This document shows, one piece after another, positions 12,291 to 23,579 of a DNA stretch of 64,000 bases. Location of the stretch: NCBI RefSeq assembly GCF_003589595.1, contig NW_020654810.1, positions 11,905,357 through 11,969,356 on the forward strand, written 5' to 3'. The position numbers were made by a program, and so were the translations under genes. Numbering within the stretch: position 1 is the stretch's first letter; the number at the start of each line of letters is the position of its first letter. Origin of the DNA: Hyposmocoma kahamanoa. Lineage: Eukaryota > Arthropoda > Insecta > Lepidoptera > Cosmopterigidae. The notes beneath the pieces were generated by a model, which saw only the letters and a program-made list of their open reading frames with translations, was not told where the DNA came from and searched no databases.

Positions 12291-12734
12291 CAAAAATATT
12301 ATAATAGCTAAATATCTATTGCGAAGGTTTGTATATACGTCATGAGTCGTTTGCATTTAAAGTGATAATGCAACACTTAACGTTAGTGCTGTCATAAGTT
12401 AATCATTGCAATTTAACCTACATATTTCCATCTGGTTTGTCATTTATGTTACCTGCTCGAAGAAAACCGCAGGTGAGACTTCAGTCGAATGTAGACACAG
12501 CATTTAGTTTCTTTTCGTGAAAACCCACTAGAACCAGTCCCAAACAGATATTTCGAAACGGGGCCAAGTTACAAGCTCTTATGGAAGCGATAACATAACT
12601 ACATATTTACAAAGCGTGACTGTTGAAATTACGGTATACATGAAATAATGAAAGGGTTCTAATTGTGAATTCTTTAAACGCAGTAAATATTCGTTACATG
12701 AGTACAAACTTCGTATCTTACAATAGTACATTTT

Positions 12735-12865
12735 TTTATGGTCGTGCGCCTAGCGATCGCGACACGCTTGTCCATAACAGTTGCAGCCACTCAGAGCTTT
12801 AAATCGCAAAAATCTCCCACTGCGCCCTTCATCCCTAGGGCGTACTCCCATTATGTAACAAGTAA
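12735..12865 (+). repeat. Family D dispersed repeat, partial copy
   Basis: It begins ggtcgtgcgcctagcg and continues with gtccataacagttgcag, cagagctttaaatcgcaaa and cccactgcgcccttcatccc. This is the order seen in the fuller copies at 15865 and 39905. The 3' half is missing. Confidence 0.7.
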
Positions 12866-13913
12866 AGTGTAACAATCACGAAAATGTAAAAACGCTACAC
12901 ATATTACCTACATGTGTTTGAATTTGTGAACATTTCTTGCAACGAAAAGGTCGGAAAGCACACGATTTTAGCGAATTGTACCTTGACGGATTGTAGTAAA
13001 AGAACTCCGAGGACAATTATTTGTTAACTGGTGTTACCAGTGGCAATAAGGTAAACTGGCATATAAGGCAAAACTTTAAAAACTTAAACTTACTTTTAAA
13101 AAGCTGTTTTAGAAAACCTAACATATAACAGCAACTTTTACCTATCCGTCTATTTAAATATTTGTAATAACTCATACGTGAGTTCCAATAAAAAGGTACC
13201 TACAGCAAGGTACGATGAACTTATTATTATTATTATTATTATTTCGTGCCCTAAATTAAGCAATTATCATAATTTTATACAAACATTTTTATAAGTGTAA
13301 GTATATATAGTGTGTGTACACACGCATTTACGTGTTTGTGATTTATTTGAACAATCCCACTTCTCAATAGTCTTAGAAACAAAATACGAATTCGTGACTT
13401 CATTGGCAAATATTTACGAAGTGTTAAAATTTATTGAAGCGTATAACACATTAGGCGAAAACTTGTACTTACATCTAAATAAAACACCATTCTTGATTGC
13501 CTATTCAAGGACTTCATGTGAAATATCAATTTAACACTAAAGATGATGAGCATTATTTAGTCAAGTAATTATTGATGATATAAACAACTGGCACTTTGCT
13601 TAACATAGTACTTTAATATAGAGTAAGTACTTTAATATAGAACGAATGCTATTCAGTACCTATGTATTGAGGCCGAAATATTCTGTACACTCGCTGTTTT
13701 TGTTTTTGCCACTCACCGTAAGAGATGCTGTTCTAATTCCCATACAAATTATGATAAAAATTAAACGCAAACGCGTCCACGAAAAGTGAACCTAAATTTA
13801 TTCATTCACATACTGTAGTACTAATCAAATCATAAAATGAACTTTACATAAGTAGTAATATTTAAAAATGGAAATGACACACTAAAAATCTAACACTCTT
13901 TTTTTGATTACAG
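12866..13913. other. Spacer upstream of the Patched-domain gene
   Basis: No coding exon is supported. A (tta)n microsatellite lies at 13221-13243. The bases tttttttgattacag directly before the first ATG at 13914 form a splice acceptor, so a 5' untranslated exon must lie further upstream. I could not place it. Confidence 0.5.
13221..13243. repeat. (TTA)n microsatellite
   Basis: There are about 7-8 uninterrupted tta units in the spacer upstream of the Patched-domain gene. Confidence 0.9.
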
Positions 13914-16900
13914 ATGGGCTGCAAACTAACCTTCGTCGACGACGCTCTAAACAAATCGTTTTACAAACTTGGCTTAATAGTCGGCAAGCAACCCGGCTAT
14001 TTCATAATCATACCAATCCTGCTGAGTTTACTAATGATAACTGGCTACCAGAGAGTCCACTATGAAATGGACCCAGAATACCTGTTTTCACCTGTTAGTG
14101 GACAGGGGAAACACGAACGGAGAATAGTGGAAGATTATTTCAAAGTTAACTACTCACACAGGTTTAATGTCGGCAGGATTACGAGAGCTGGTAAGGGTTT
14201 TGATGAAATCTATCTATTTACCTTATAATACGTTCTATCGATAGTATAGAACATATAGGTCCTCCTTCATATTATTTATTTAGAAACTGGGTTTATTACC
14301 TACTGACCGGGAAATTCGGTATGAAAATATTTGACCTCTCGCATTGTTGATACCTCCAAAATCCTTATTCACTAGTGCTCTAAATCAGTGTTGGGCAAAG
14401 TACGGCCCGCGGGGCAACTCCAGCGCACGAAAGGCTCTAATCCGGCCCGCCAACGTCCCTTCTAAAGTAGAAGTCTAGAAGTAGAAGGCCCTCGGAATTA
14501 TATCTTGAGTCTTGTCGATATCGACTCACAAAATAACACGAAAGTAGGGGGTGCACGAAAGAAGCTCTTCCTCGCATGAAATACCATTCTTAGCCACAAC
14601 TACCTTCTTAATATCAAAAATATATTTTAACTCTAAAAAAACCTAGGATTTTCTAAATCTCATTGATAATCCAAAAAAAAGAATTCTCGGAATTTCGAAT
14701 TTGTTGTTTGTGCCTTTCTTTCTGCAGTAGGCAGATTCGAATTTTAAATCTTTACAAAAAATATTTTTCTTTCTTTCAGGGAGATTCGGGCGCGTGATAA
14801 TAGTGGCAAAGGATAACAACACAAACATCCTACGTACAGAAATATGGAAGGAATTACGACAGTTGGATGAGTTGGTGCAGAACATCACGGTTACCTTGCC
14901 TACCGGAGAGAAGTTTACTTACCGCGAAGAATGCGCACGATGGGAAGGGCAGTGCTTCGTCAATGATATACTTAATTTAGACAAGATTATTGGGGAGGTA
15001 TGTAGAATTTTGAAAATTACTAATTTATTCGTAAGGTCTGCTGGTTCGTTTCGTAGCTCAGTAGGGTGAGCGTCAGACACGATGGCGAGGTCGCTGGTTC
15101 AACCGGATCGAGGGGATTTTTATTTATGTTCATCTTTGTATTAATAATTATAACAAACTAGTGTAGTAATTTCACAAAATTAATGGAATATCATGGTAGT
15201 AAAACATAAATAACTACATTAAAAAATAGAAACGTAAAATAAACTTAATCATCAGTCGAATTCATGGTGACTACGCCGCATATGAGAGCATTTTGGACTA
15301 ATATTTGTTCTATACCTAATCTTAACGACTAAATACATATAAAATGGTCAGAAACTAAACAGGGAAAGTAGAAAACACGAACACATGTCAACAATGCAAC
15401 GCAATTGATATAGGTTAATTAGTTAACAGCTATATGTTGAAATTAATCACACGTTCACTGTCTGTATAAGCAATGAATGATTTAAATAATTAGCGAATGT
15501 TGATCACGTGCAAACAGAGACTAAAGTTCAAGTTCAAAAGTGATTCTCAAATAAAATTTCACGAACCAAGAAAATAAAAGCTGCTGAGAAACACCGATCT
15601 TCACTATTCTGCCGTGAAGTACCTAATGCCAGGTACATATTTATACTTCATTCTACTTTCGTTCTTACTTTCTCTCAGAAAGCCTGACAATGCAAATTAA
15701 AATGCAAAATTAATATTGTGAATTGGATGTCAAGTTGTTTTCTTGCGAGCGGTTGTCTCGCACTGGTTTGTCCTGTTTTATATAATTAAATTTATAATTA
15801 CATAACCATATAATTAAAATAAGTAAAATCCGATGCATCAGCAAGGTCAGTACCAGTGCTTTTTTATGTTATATAATACCAAGTGAAGGGACGAACAAGT
15901 CGTGATCCTGGTGGTAAGCGACACGCCTGTCCCTAACAGTTGCAGTGCCACTCAGAGCATTAAATAAAAAAGATCTAAGGGGCACTGCCACTGAGCCCGA
16001 CACCTACCCTACACACATACTACTGACATAAGTTGTCAAGTCCCATGTGCCTGAAATTTAACCAGCGCCCTTACCCTTCAAAACCGGAACGCAGTAATGC
16101 TGACATTACTGCTTGGCGGCAGAAATAGGTATGTCTATACAAGTCTCAAATACAGTAGCAGTAAAGTAAAAAGTTCCTGTGTCCAGTCTAGGTGAGATGA
16201 TACTGCTTTGTAACCGGTATAATTATCATTCATATCTTTCGATTAAAGATATATTTTAAAAATACTGTCGAAATAACATAGCGCACGTATTTAACCCGCA
16301 ATTGTGGATATACCAAAATAACACTTTTACAAAGTTATTACCAAGTTCCTTCACGTTCGGCGATGGTGAATTGAATGAAACATCCTTTACGGAATCGAGA
16401 GCCAAGAAATGATTCACGTACCTACCTATTAACAATGGGTACTTTTGTGTACTTTATTACTCACTTTCAAGCCGCATACCGCAACTTTACGATTATTGCA
16501 ATTAAAACATGCCACGATTGTAATGAAACTATGAAGAGTTTAAAAAAAATTCATAACGTTTAGGTAGTATGCATATAGATGTGACAAACTAGTACCAATA
16601 AGAAAAATAAGGCAACTGCAATTCTTCTCTCTCTTTAGTCAGACATAAAAAATAAATACGATACATTATTTAATAAATAGGTACTATAAAAATACCCATG
16701 CTCAGTGTTAGCACTAAGAAATCATATTTCTACTTATATGCTCAACATCAGAAAACTCGTAATTAAATATATCTAACTATAGGTATAACGGACTTTCATT
16801 TACTATAGACATATATTACTTGTCGCATGCGAATAGTTAAGTACTAATTACGCAGTTCAATTCCGTCTCACATATCCTATTCATAGGTTAATGAGTCTGT

Positions 16901-19900
16901 ACGTTTATAATGATTAACTAGTAAATATTGATGTCGGTACCTACACACAATTTAGCTGACTGAACACACGAAAGTCAGTCCAATTTTAGTACTATACAAC
17001 CCAATAAACAGTTAGTGAATAGTTTATTTTATGATTCCATAATGCTATTTCGTCAATTCATACGCATGCATGCGTCTTACTGCAGGCAAGAGTTTCCTCC
17101 AAGGAGAGGGTTTAGACATAGTACCTATAATGAGACAAGTGTGGTAAATCCATACAAACTTACCAGCGCGATTTGTGTGTGCGCGCCCGCCGCACGGACC
17201 GTGTACAGACGCACACGTTCGTATAATCTCGCGATGCACTCGCGTCGCTTAGCGGTCGTCTCACGCGCCTTTCATTATTATGCGAATGTAATATCAAGTT
17301 ACGACACGCGGCGAGAGTACACACATATAAGCCGTACTGCTACGTTTCTTAGGAGTTATCATAGGTCGGAGGTTTAAATCATAGACCACGGTGGCCCAAA
17401 GCGGATTGAGGATAATTTTATTTGCAATATTGTTATTTCCCATAGGTCGAGCGCGGCGAACTGAACTTGACCTTCCCAATCATGTTCAACCCTGTCACCT
17501 GGGAGGCGCATGCGTTTCCAGTTTTCTTCGGAGGTGCCAAGGTGGTCGATGACATGGTTGTCTCTGTACCGGCTGTCCAGCTAATATGGTTCGTCAGAAC
17601 CGATACAAAACTGCAGGAACAACGGTAAGAAACCACTAAGTAAATCTTTGCGGAAAGCAACCATAAAGTAGACATAACACTAACCGCGTTGCCGCCTAAC
17701 GTCTGTACTATTTTGAGTAAAACAATCATTATATCTTATGACCTTTAGATTTGTCTTAATTGAATAAGCACATCAAATTATCATTATCATATTATTCATA
17801 TCTATGCACTGGATCAACATATATTAATAACAATACCTCTTAATAGACGTAGGATATCCGCATGGAATATCAGTATAACAACAGGGGCTCAGTCTACATG
17901 CAACTTGAGGAAACCATTATTGTAGACGATCATAATTTAAAGGGAAACTTAGGATTGCTGCAGACGATTCATTATACATGTTGCCGTTTCTGTTTTTTAT
18001 GACACTCATTGAATTTCAATAGCCACTGCTCTCGTAAACAAGTGACTTTACTTAGATAATAGACATCGATCTTGACACGGTTTAGTAAACAGTTTCGAAT
18101 ACTAAGCACTGCGTAATAGTCCCAGAGAGCGACGGAAAGATTGTATTCGACAGGTACGGTAATTGTAGGCCAGGAGGCTGAGATAATGCCCTCGACAATC
18201 AGTTGGAAGTGGAAACCAAAAAGTGGAATTTTGAGGAACAAGAATAGATGACTATGACAGAATATCATTTTCAACATCATCGAAATAAATTATGAATATT
18301 CACCAGATTTTTTTTTTCATTTCATTTACAGAGGTGCAGCATGGGAAGACGCTTTTCTGGACGAAGTCGGAATAGCAGAAGATACAGGTCGCTTCAAACA
18401 CATTTCCATTGCGCGGTTTGCCTCAAGAACCCTCGACCACGAATTAGAGAAAAACACCAGAACCGTCATACCCTTCTTTAGTTCAACATTCGTTCTAATG
18501 GGGATATTTTCTATTGTAACATGTATGATGGCAGACTGGGTTCGTTCGAAGCCCTGGTTAGGTCTTTTAGGAAACATTTCTGCAGTTATGGCCACCGCTG
18601 CTGCGTTCGGTTGCGCTATTTATTTGGGCATCTCCTTCATTGGAATCAATTTGGCTGCTCCGTTTTTGATGATTGGTGAGTTGTGAACACTATTAGTTTT
18701 TATAACGATTTAGTTTTTATAATGATGCAAGAGGTTTTTTACATTTTGAACTTCAACTGTCAGATTTTTTTAAGTTAGCTTTTTTTATAATACCAAGTGA
18801 CGAGACCAATAAGTCGTGCGCCTGGTGGTAAGCGGCGCGCCTGTCCATAACAGTTGCAGCTTAGGGGCTATGCCACTGCGCCCGTCATCCTGAGACTTAA
18901 GTAGACAAGTCCCATGTGCCTGTAATTACGTCAGCACCCTTACCCTACCAAACCGGAACGCAGTTATCTTAGTTACAGAGTAATCTCCATTCTATTACAG
19001 GAATCGGTATCGATGACACGTTCGTAATGTTAGCTGCGTGGCGAAGGACTCCGCCCAAACTACCTGTTCCAGAAAGAATGGCCATCATGTTGTCCGAAGC
19101 TGCCGTATCAATCACCATTACTTCTGTTACTGATATGTTGTCTTTCTTTATCGGTATATTCTCGCCATTCCCTTCGGTACAAATCTTCTGCATGTATTCA
19201 GGTAATTTGATCAAAATTTTATAAAAAAAGTTGAGATCAGTTTTTCTAGATTGGGAAATTGTCTATGTTCACTTGAATTTGCCTCAGATGTTCTAAATTT
19301 AATGTCACTACCACACGTATTGTCTGTGTTAAAAACAATATTATTTACAAGATTTATTATATTATATTCACAGGTCTCGCCGTGTGCTTCACGTTTGTCT
19401 GGCATCTGACATTCTTCGCTGGTTGTGTAGCTGTGTCCGGCTACCGTGAAAAACAGAACCGCCATACGATAACATGGCTTAAAGTCTTGCCCGAATCTCG
19501 AGCGAGGAAAGGTAAAAATTATTCTTTTGAAATATGCGTGTAGTATTTGTAGAATTGAATTTTATTAAATAATTTCTGCAAGTGTTAATTTACAGTAATA
19601 CTAAAATCGATTGCAGATAAAATACTTAAGAATTTACTTATATAAAGTTTCCACAATAGTAGCTATATAACAATCAATTCATTCAATTAAACTGCCTCTG
19701 TGGCCGAATAGTTACCATGCCGGACTGCCACACGAGAGGTCTCAGGTTCGATTCCCGGGCCGGGAGAAATATTTGTATGGCTTACATTTATTTATCTCGG
19801 AGTTGGGTGTAATTTGTGGTTGTCTATGTGTGTGTCCATGGCACCAGCGACACAGGGTTTCCCTATTGCGGAGCTATGTTGAGTGTGTGTGTTCGTTAAT

Positions 19901-22085
19901 TATTTTGAAATTAATGCCGTCGCTACAAAATACCATTAGTTAACATTTTTTAAATGTTATTCCAGAAGAAAAATCTTGGTTGTACCGGATATTCTGCAGT
20001 GGAGGAATTGATCAAGCTGATCCAGACAACCCAATAGACAACAAGGAACATTGCATCATGGGTTTCTTCCGTCACACCATGGCAGACATCTTAAACAATA
20101 ACTTCGTGAAGACTCTGGTCATAGTCGTGTTTTTAGCGTACTTGGCTGGAGCTAGTTACGGGGTCACTAACATTAAAGAAGGATTAGAAAGGAGGAAGCT
20201 CTCTAAAGTGGATTCATATTCTGTTGAGTTCTTCGATCGCGAAGACCTGTATTACAGAGAATTCCCTTACAGAATCCAGGTGAATTATACGGCATAAACA
20301 TCGATACAGAGATGAAAATGTTCTTTCCCTACGGACGATATTCAACATTAACTAATAATCACTCATCGATTTCAGGTAGTAATAAGCGGCGAATACAACT
20401 ATTCCGATCCAAAAATACAAGATGAAGTCGAATTACTAACGCAAAGGCTGGAAAATACGTCTTACATTTCGAACTCATTGTATACGGAGTCGTGGCTACG
20501 AACATTTGTCCAATACGTACAGAGAAACAACGACTATTTAAACGTAACAATTGACAACGAAATTGACTTTATTAAAAATCTAAAAGAGGTAGGCATCTAG
20601 ATACGAAATTTTTTATTTCAGCTTTTATCACAATATATTTACAATAAAATTCTCATACGACGTTTATTGTTTCAAGTTGTGGCTGTTCCCATCAAATCCA
20701 TTCTCACTGGACGTTAAGTTCAACGATGCAGGTGATCAAATTATTGCGTCCAGATTCTTGATCCAAGCAATCAATATTAGCGGCACTAACCATGAAAAAG
20801 AAATGGTCAAAGCTCTGCGCCAAGTTGTAGCGGAATCGCCACTTAATGCCTCCGTATTTCATCCTTACTTCGTATTTTTCGATCAGGTAATTCTAATTGT
20901 TTTAATTATCACGAAACCTACAACTTTACAGATTCAGAGATCATGAGAAAATATTCAATTTAATGAGAAAATATTTGATGTTTTTTCCAGTTCGAGCTCG
21001 TAAAACCAACATCGATCCAAAATCTCTGCTACGGAGCCATCATGATGATGATCACGTCCTTTATCTTCATTCCTAATATTTTATGCTCGTTGTGGGTGGC
21101 CTTCAGTATCATATCTATCGAAATCGGCGTGGTTGGCTATATGGCTCTTTGGGACATCAACCTAGACTCGATTTCCATGATCAACTTAATAATGTGTATT
21201 GGTTTCTCAGTCGACTTCACTGCCCATATTTGCTACGCTTACATGGCTTCAAAAGCAAAAACACCGAACGAGAGAGTTAGCGAATGTCTATATTCGCTAG
21301 GTCTGCCAATCTGCCAAGGATCTTTCAGTACTATTCTTGGTGTAGTAGCATTACTTCTAGCAGACAGTTACATATTCTCTGTTTTCTTCAAAATGGTGTT
21401 TATGGTGATATTTTTCGGAGCAATGCATGGTCTATTCCTTTTGCCCGTCCTTTTATCACTCTTTGGGCCGGGTTCGTGCACAAGAAACCAAGAAGACTTC
21501 AAAATGTCTAAAATTGATAAATGTTATCCACATCCATATTGTATACCACATCCGCAATTAGTATTGAACGACCAGACATACAACGGAAAGAATATAAATC
21601 CAAATGGAGTTTACAAAATCTATGGTGATGATAAAGATTTAGGAATTGGCACATCAGGTGAAGACACAAGCGAAAGTAGTTCAAATCAGTCACAACGACG
21701 ACAAATGGGAGATGATGAAAATGGAAGGAAGAAATATGAGGATGGATGGAAGAGATCCAGCTATTGTCAGAGTAGCAGCCAGTTTCAACCGTCAGGAGAG
21801 CTAGACCTTTATGGACATGAAATGGATCGGGGCTGGTCGAGACAACGATATGAAGACAATCGTCGTACTTTTGACAATCATAGAAAACCACCAGGAGGAT
21901 CACGAGATGATGACTGGGTGAGCCCGCGTAAAAGTAGTGATACAAGTCCACGACGGGAAGGCACCTATCGCGTAATGCGAGCACACTCACACCATAACCT
22001 ACACAGACCACGACCGCCACGACGATCGAATTCTCACCATAATCTCGAACATTTAGATTATGTCGCAGAAATGCGGTTTCCCTGA
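13914..22085 (+). CDS. Patched domain-containing protein (Ptr/PTCHD3-like), ten coding exons
   Basis: Exons in consistent phase: 13914-14190, 14780-14997, 17446-17624, 18332-18675, 19001-19201, 19374-19511, 19966-20279, 20376-20588, 20677-20886, 20991-22085. They give 1062 aa with a stop at 22083-22085. The ATG at 13914 lies just after an acceptor, and the reading frame has a membrane segment at about residues 33-51 (PGYFIIIPILLSLLMITGY). A first extracellular loop is followed by a sterol-sensing-like bundle (about 270-410) with GIGIDDTFVM in exons 4-5. A second loop follows, then a C-terminal bundle (about 710-860) with GFSVDFTAH. These GxxxD-type motifs mark RND/Patched-family permeases, which move lipids or sterols across membranes. 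The last 200 residues form a charged, Ser/Arg/His-rich cytoplasmic tail with no known domain. Patched itself and Dispatched are less likely because of length and tail. The closest match is the patched-related/PTCHD3 group. Its substrate is unknown. Confidence 0.9.
14386..14470. mobile_element. hAT-like terminal fragment in intron 1
   Basis: The sequence starts cagtgttgggcaaagtacgg and continues with cccgcggggc and tccggcccgcc. A caggggtgggcaaa...cggcccgcgggcc start is typical of one group of animal hAT transposons. No matching opposite end or coding part is visible, so it is a solo end in the intron. Confidence 0.55.
15030..15200 (+). mobile_element. tRNA-derived SINE in intron 2
   Basis: A degraded tRNA-like head (cgtagctcagtagggtgagc; B-box region gctggttcaaccggatc) is followed by a body with tctttgtattaataattata and caaactagtgtagtaatttc. 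These match the SINE at 6738-6928. The strand is plus, the same as the host gene. Confidence 0.75.
15865..16145 (+). repeat. Family D dispersed repeat in intron 2
   Basis: A nearly complete copy: ataccaagtgaagggacgaa, then gtggtaagcgacacgcctgt, ccctaacagttgcag, gcactgccactgagcccg, agtcccatgtgcctg, and finally attactgcttggcggcagaa. The family looks like a short nonautonomous element of about 300 bp. I do not see a tRNA-like head in it. Confidence 0.8.
17121..17275. repeat. Family F dispersed repeat in intron 2
   Basis: About 150 bp are shared with 61828-61982. Landmarks are ataatgagacaag, atccatacaaac, a GC-rich core (gtgtgtgcgcgcccgccgca), gacgcacacgttc and a atgcactcg block. It is GC-rich against the AT-rich intron, which points to an inserted element. 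Confidence 0.7.
18778..18972 (+). repeat. Family D dispersed repeat in intron 4
   Basis: The copy starts ttttttataataccaagtga and includes gcctggtggtaagcggcgcg, ccataacagttgcag, agtcccatgtgcctg and aaaccggaacgcagtta. It ends about 30 bases before the exon 5 acceptor and does not disturb it. Confidence 0.8.
19688..19905 (+). mobile_element. tRNA-derived SINE in intron 6
   Basis: The head reads ctgcctctgtggccgaatag with a B box gttcgattcccgg, followed by ccgggagaaatattt, tttatttatctcgg, gtttccctattgcgg and gctatgttgagtgtgtg. This is the best-preserved plus-strand copy of the family also found at 12036, 57312 and (reversed) 61979. It ends about 60 bases before the exon 7 acceptor. Confidence 0.85.
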
Positions 22086-23300
22086 CAATGACTCTTCAAC
22101 CTTTCAAAGGAATTAAAAATTAGTATCATAAATCATGTGCTCAAATGGACCAAAGTATCATAATGCCTTCGTAGAAAAGTAAAATCCTGAGGTTCTAGAG
22201 GGAGCATTAACAAGGACTGTAGTTTAAAAATAACTTTAATTCAACTTAAATTTTGCACCAATTTTGGGTGCAAAATTGGTTTTAATTTTTAAACCAGCCT
22301 CTTGCAGAAAAGTGGTAATGTTACAAAGATGGACTTTTAACTAATGGGATTATGATCATGCATTATTTTTATAGTTAGGTAGCGTAAGTGTGTTTGGAAT
22401 GTTTTGTTAAACCAGGCTTCCGTAAGCGCGATAATCATTAAACTCCTAGTTTCTCGATAAATGCAAAATCAAGTTAATATAATGCATAATTTATTTTAAA
22501 AAGTGTATAACTAGTTCCTAAATTTACGCTAATTTCAGTCAGTTCTACTCGCTATGAGAGATGCTCTTTTAATAAAAATATAGTGTTATGGTATGGTGTA
22601 ACGGGCTGGTTTCCGCAACTCGCGTCGTAGCGCTTTTTTGCGTGTTAAAATGTAGATATTATTCTTTTTGTTAGACAAGTTAAGAGAGAATATCTTAATA
22701 ATGTTGGGTCTTTTTCTAAAACAAAAATAACCCATCACTGAGGTATTCCTTGTTATTTGTCAACATAAATCTTATAAGATGTTGCGTGATAGAGTGATAT
22801 AAACTTGGGGGGTGTGGGTTCGTATCTATTAACCTGTGTACATAAATTTGTATTTAAAATAATTTTAGTTTCTGTTTTACATACTAGTAAAGCTTTAAAG
22901 TTACCTGTGTCTAGATAAAATACTGTAAATATTAGTTGTGATAATATCTTGTTGCCATTTGTATATATACCGTTTCAAAATCGCTTGCTTGCATCAGTAT
23001 TAAAGAAAATTTATAGATTTTACTCTACTTTCGAATATTTAGTTCACCATTGCATCTGTTGTTTTCGCAACAAAATTATATAAACGCGTATTTTTACAGG
23101 ATTTGTACGAGTTTATGGCCTCTAGTAGGTCACTTATACCGAAATTCAGTCCTTTATAATAGATTGCATCTCGTTACTGTAGGCATATTAAACTGGCTGT
23201 ATACCTACTCTGTGAACTAGAGGTCACTAATCAATGACTGAATAATGTAAATATTTGACTTGTTTTATTTTATAGCAAATAAATTAGTTTTGATAAAACT
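22086..23300 (+). other. Probable 3' UTR of the Patched-domain gene
   Basis: No coding frame follows the stop. The first good polyadenylation signal followed by a T-rich stretch is aataaa at 23278-23283. A shared 20-odd-base block (aacgggctggtttccgcaac, 22604-22623) also occurs at 30772-30791. The true cleavage site cannot be fixed without transcript data. Confidence 0.5.
23278..23283 (+). promoter_or_regulatory. Candidate polyadenylation signal
   Basis: A canonical aataaa about 1.2 kb after the stop of the Patched-domain gene and followed by aaaacgtgttttttttttca. It lies about 300 bases from the Rif1 stop, which is read in the opposite direction. Confidence 0.45.
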
Positions 23301-23579
23301 AAAACGTGTTTTTTTTTTCATTTCAAATACTGAAAACCTCACATTAACAAATTGTAACTAAAAGAAACAATATTGTTCTTAGCACTTTTAAAAAGAAACT
23401 ACACAAATATTTATGTATCCTTCAATAATCTTTTGTACTATCCTACAAATATGATAAGTTTTAATCATACCAAGTAACTAAACAAATGAAAAATATCAAT
23501 TCAGTAAATATGAATCAGTTCAAAAGCATTACAAAGTGTAAAATAATAGACACAATGCTTGTCTATACTATACTATTCG

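Noticed and set aside
13216..13243. CRISPR-like or regulatory tandem repeat
   Set aside because: A simple (tta)n microsatellite explains it; there are no spacers.
21508..22020. 170-codon minus-strand frame
   Set aside because: Antisense shadow of the last exon of the Patched-domain gene.
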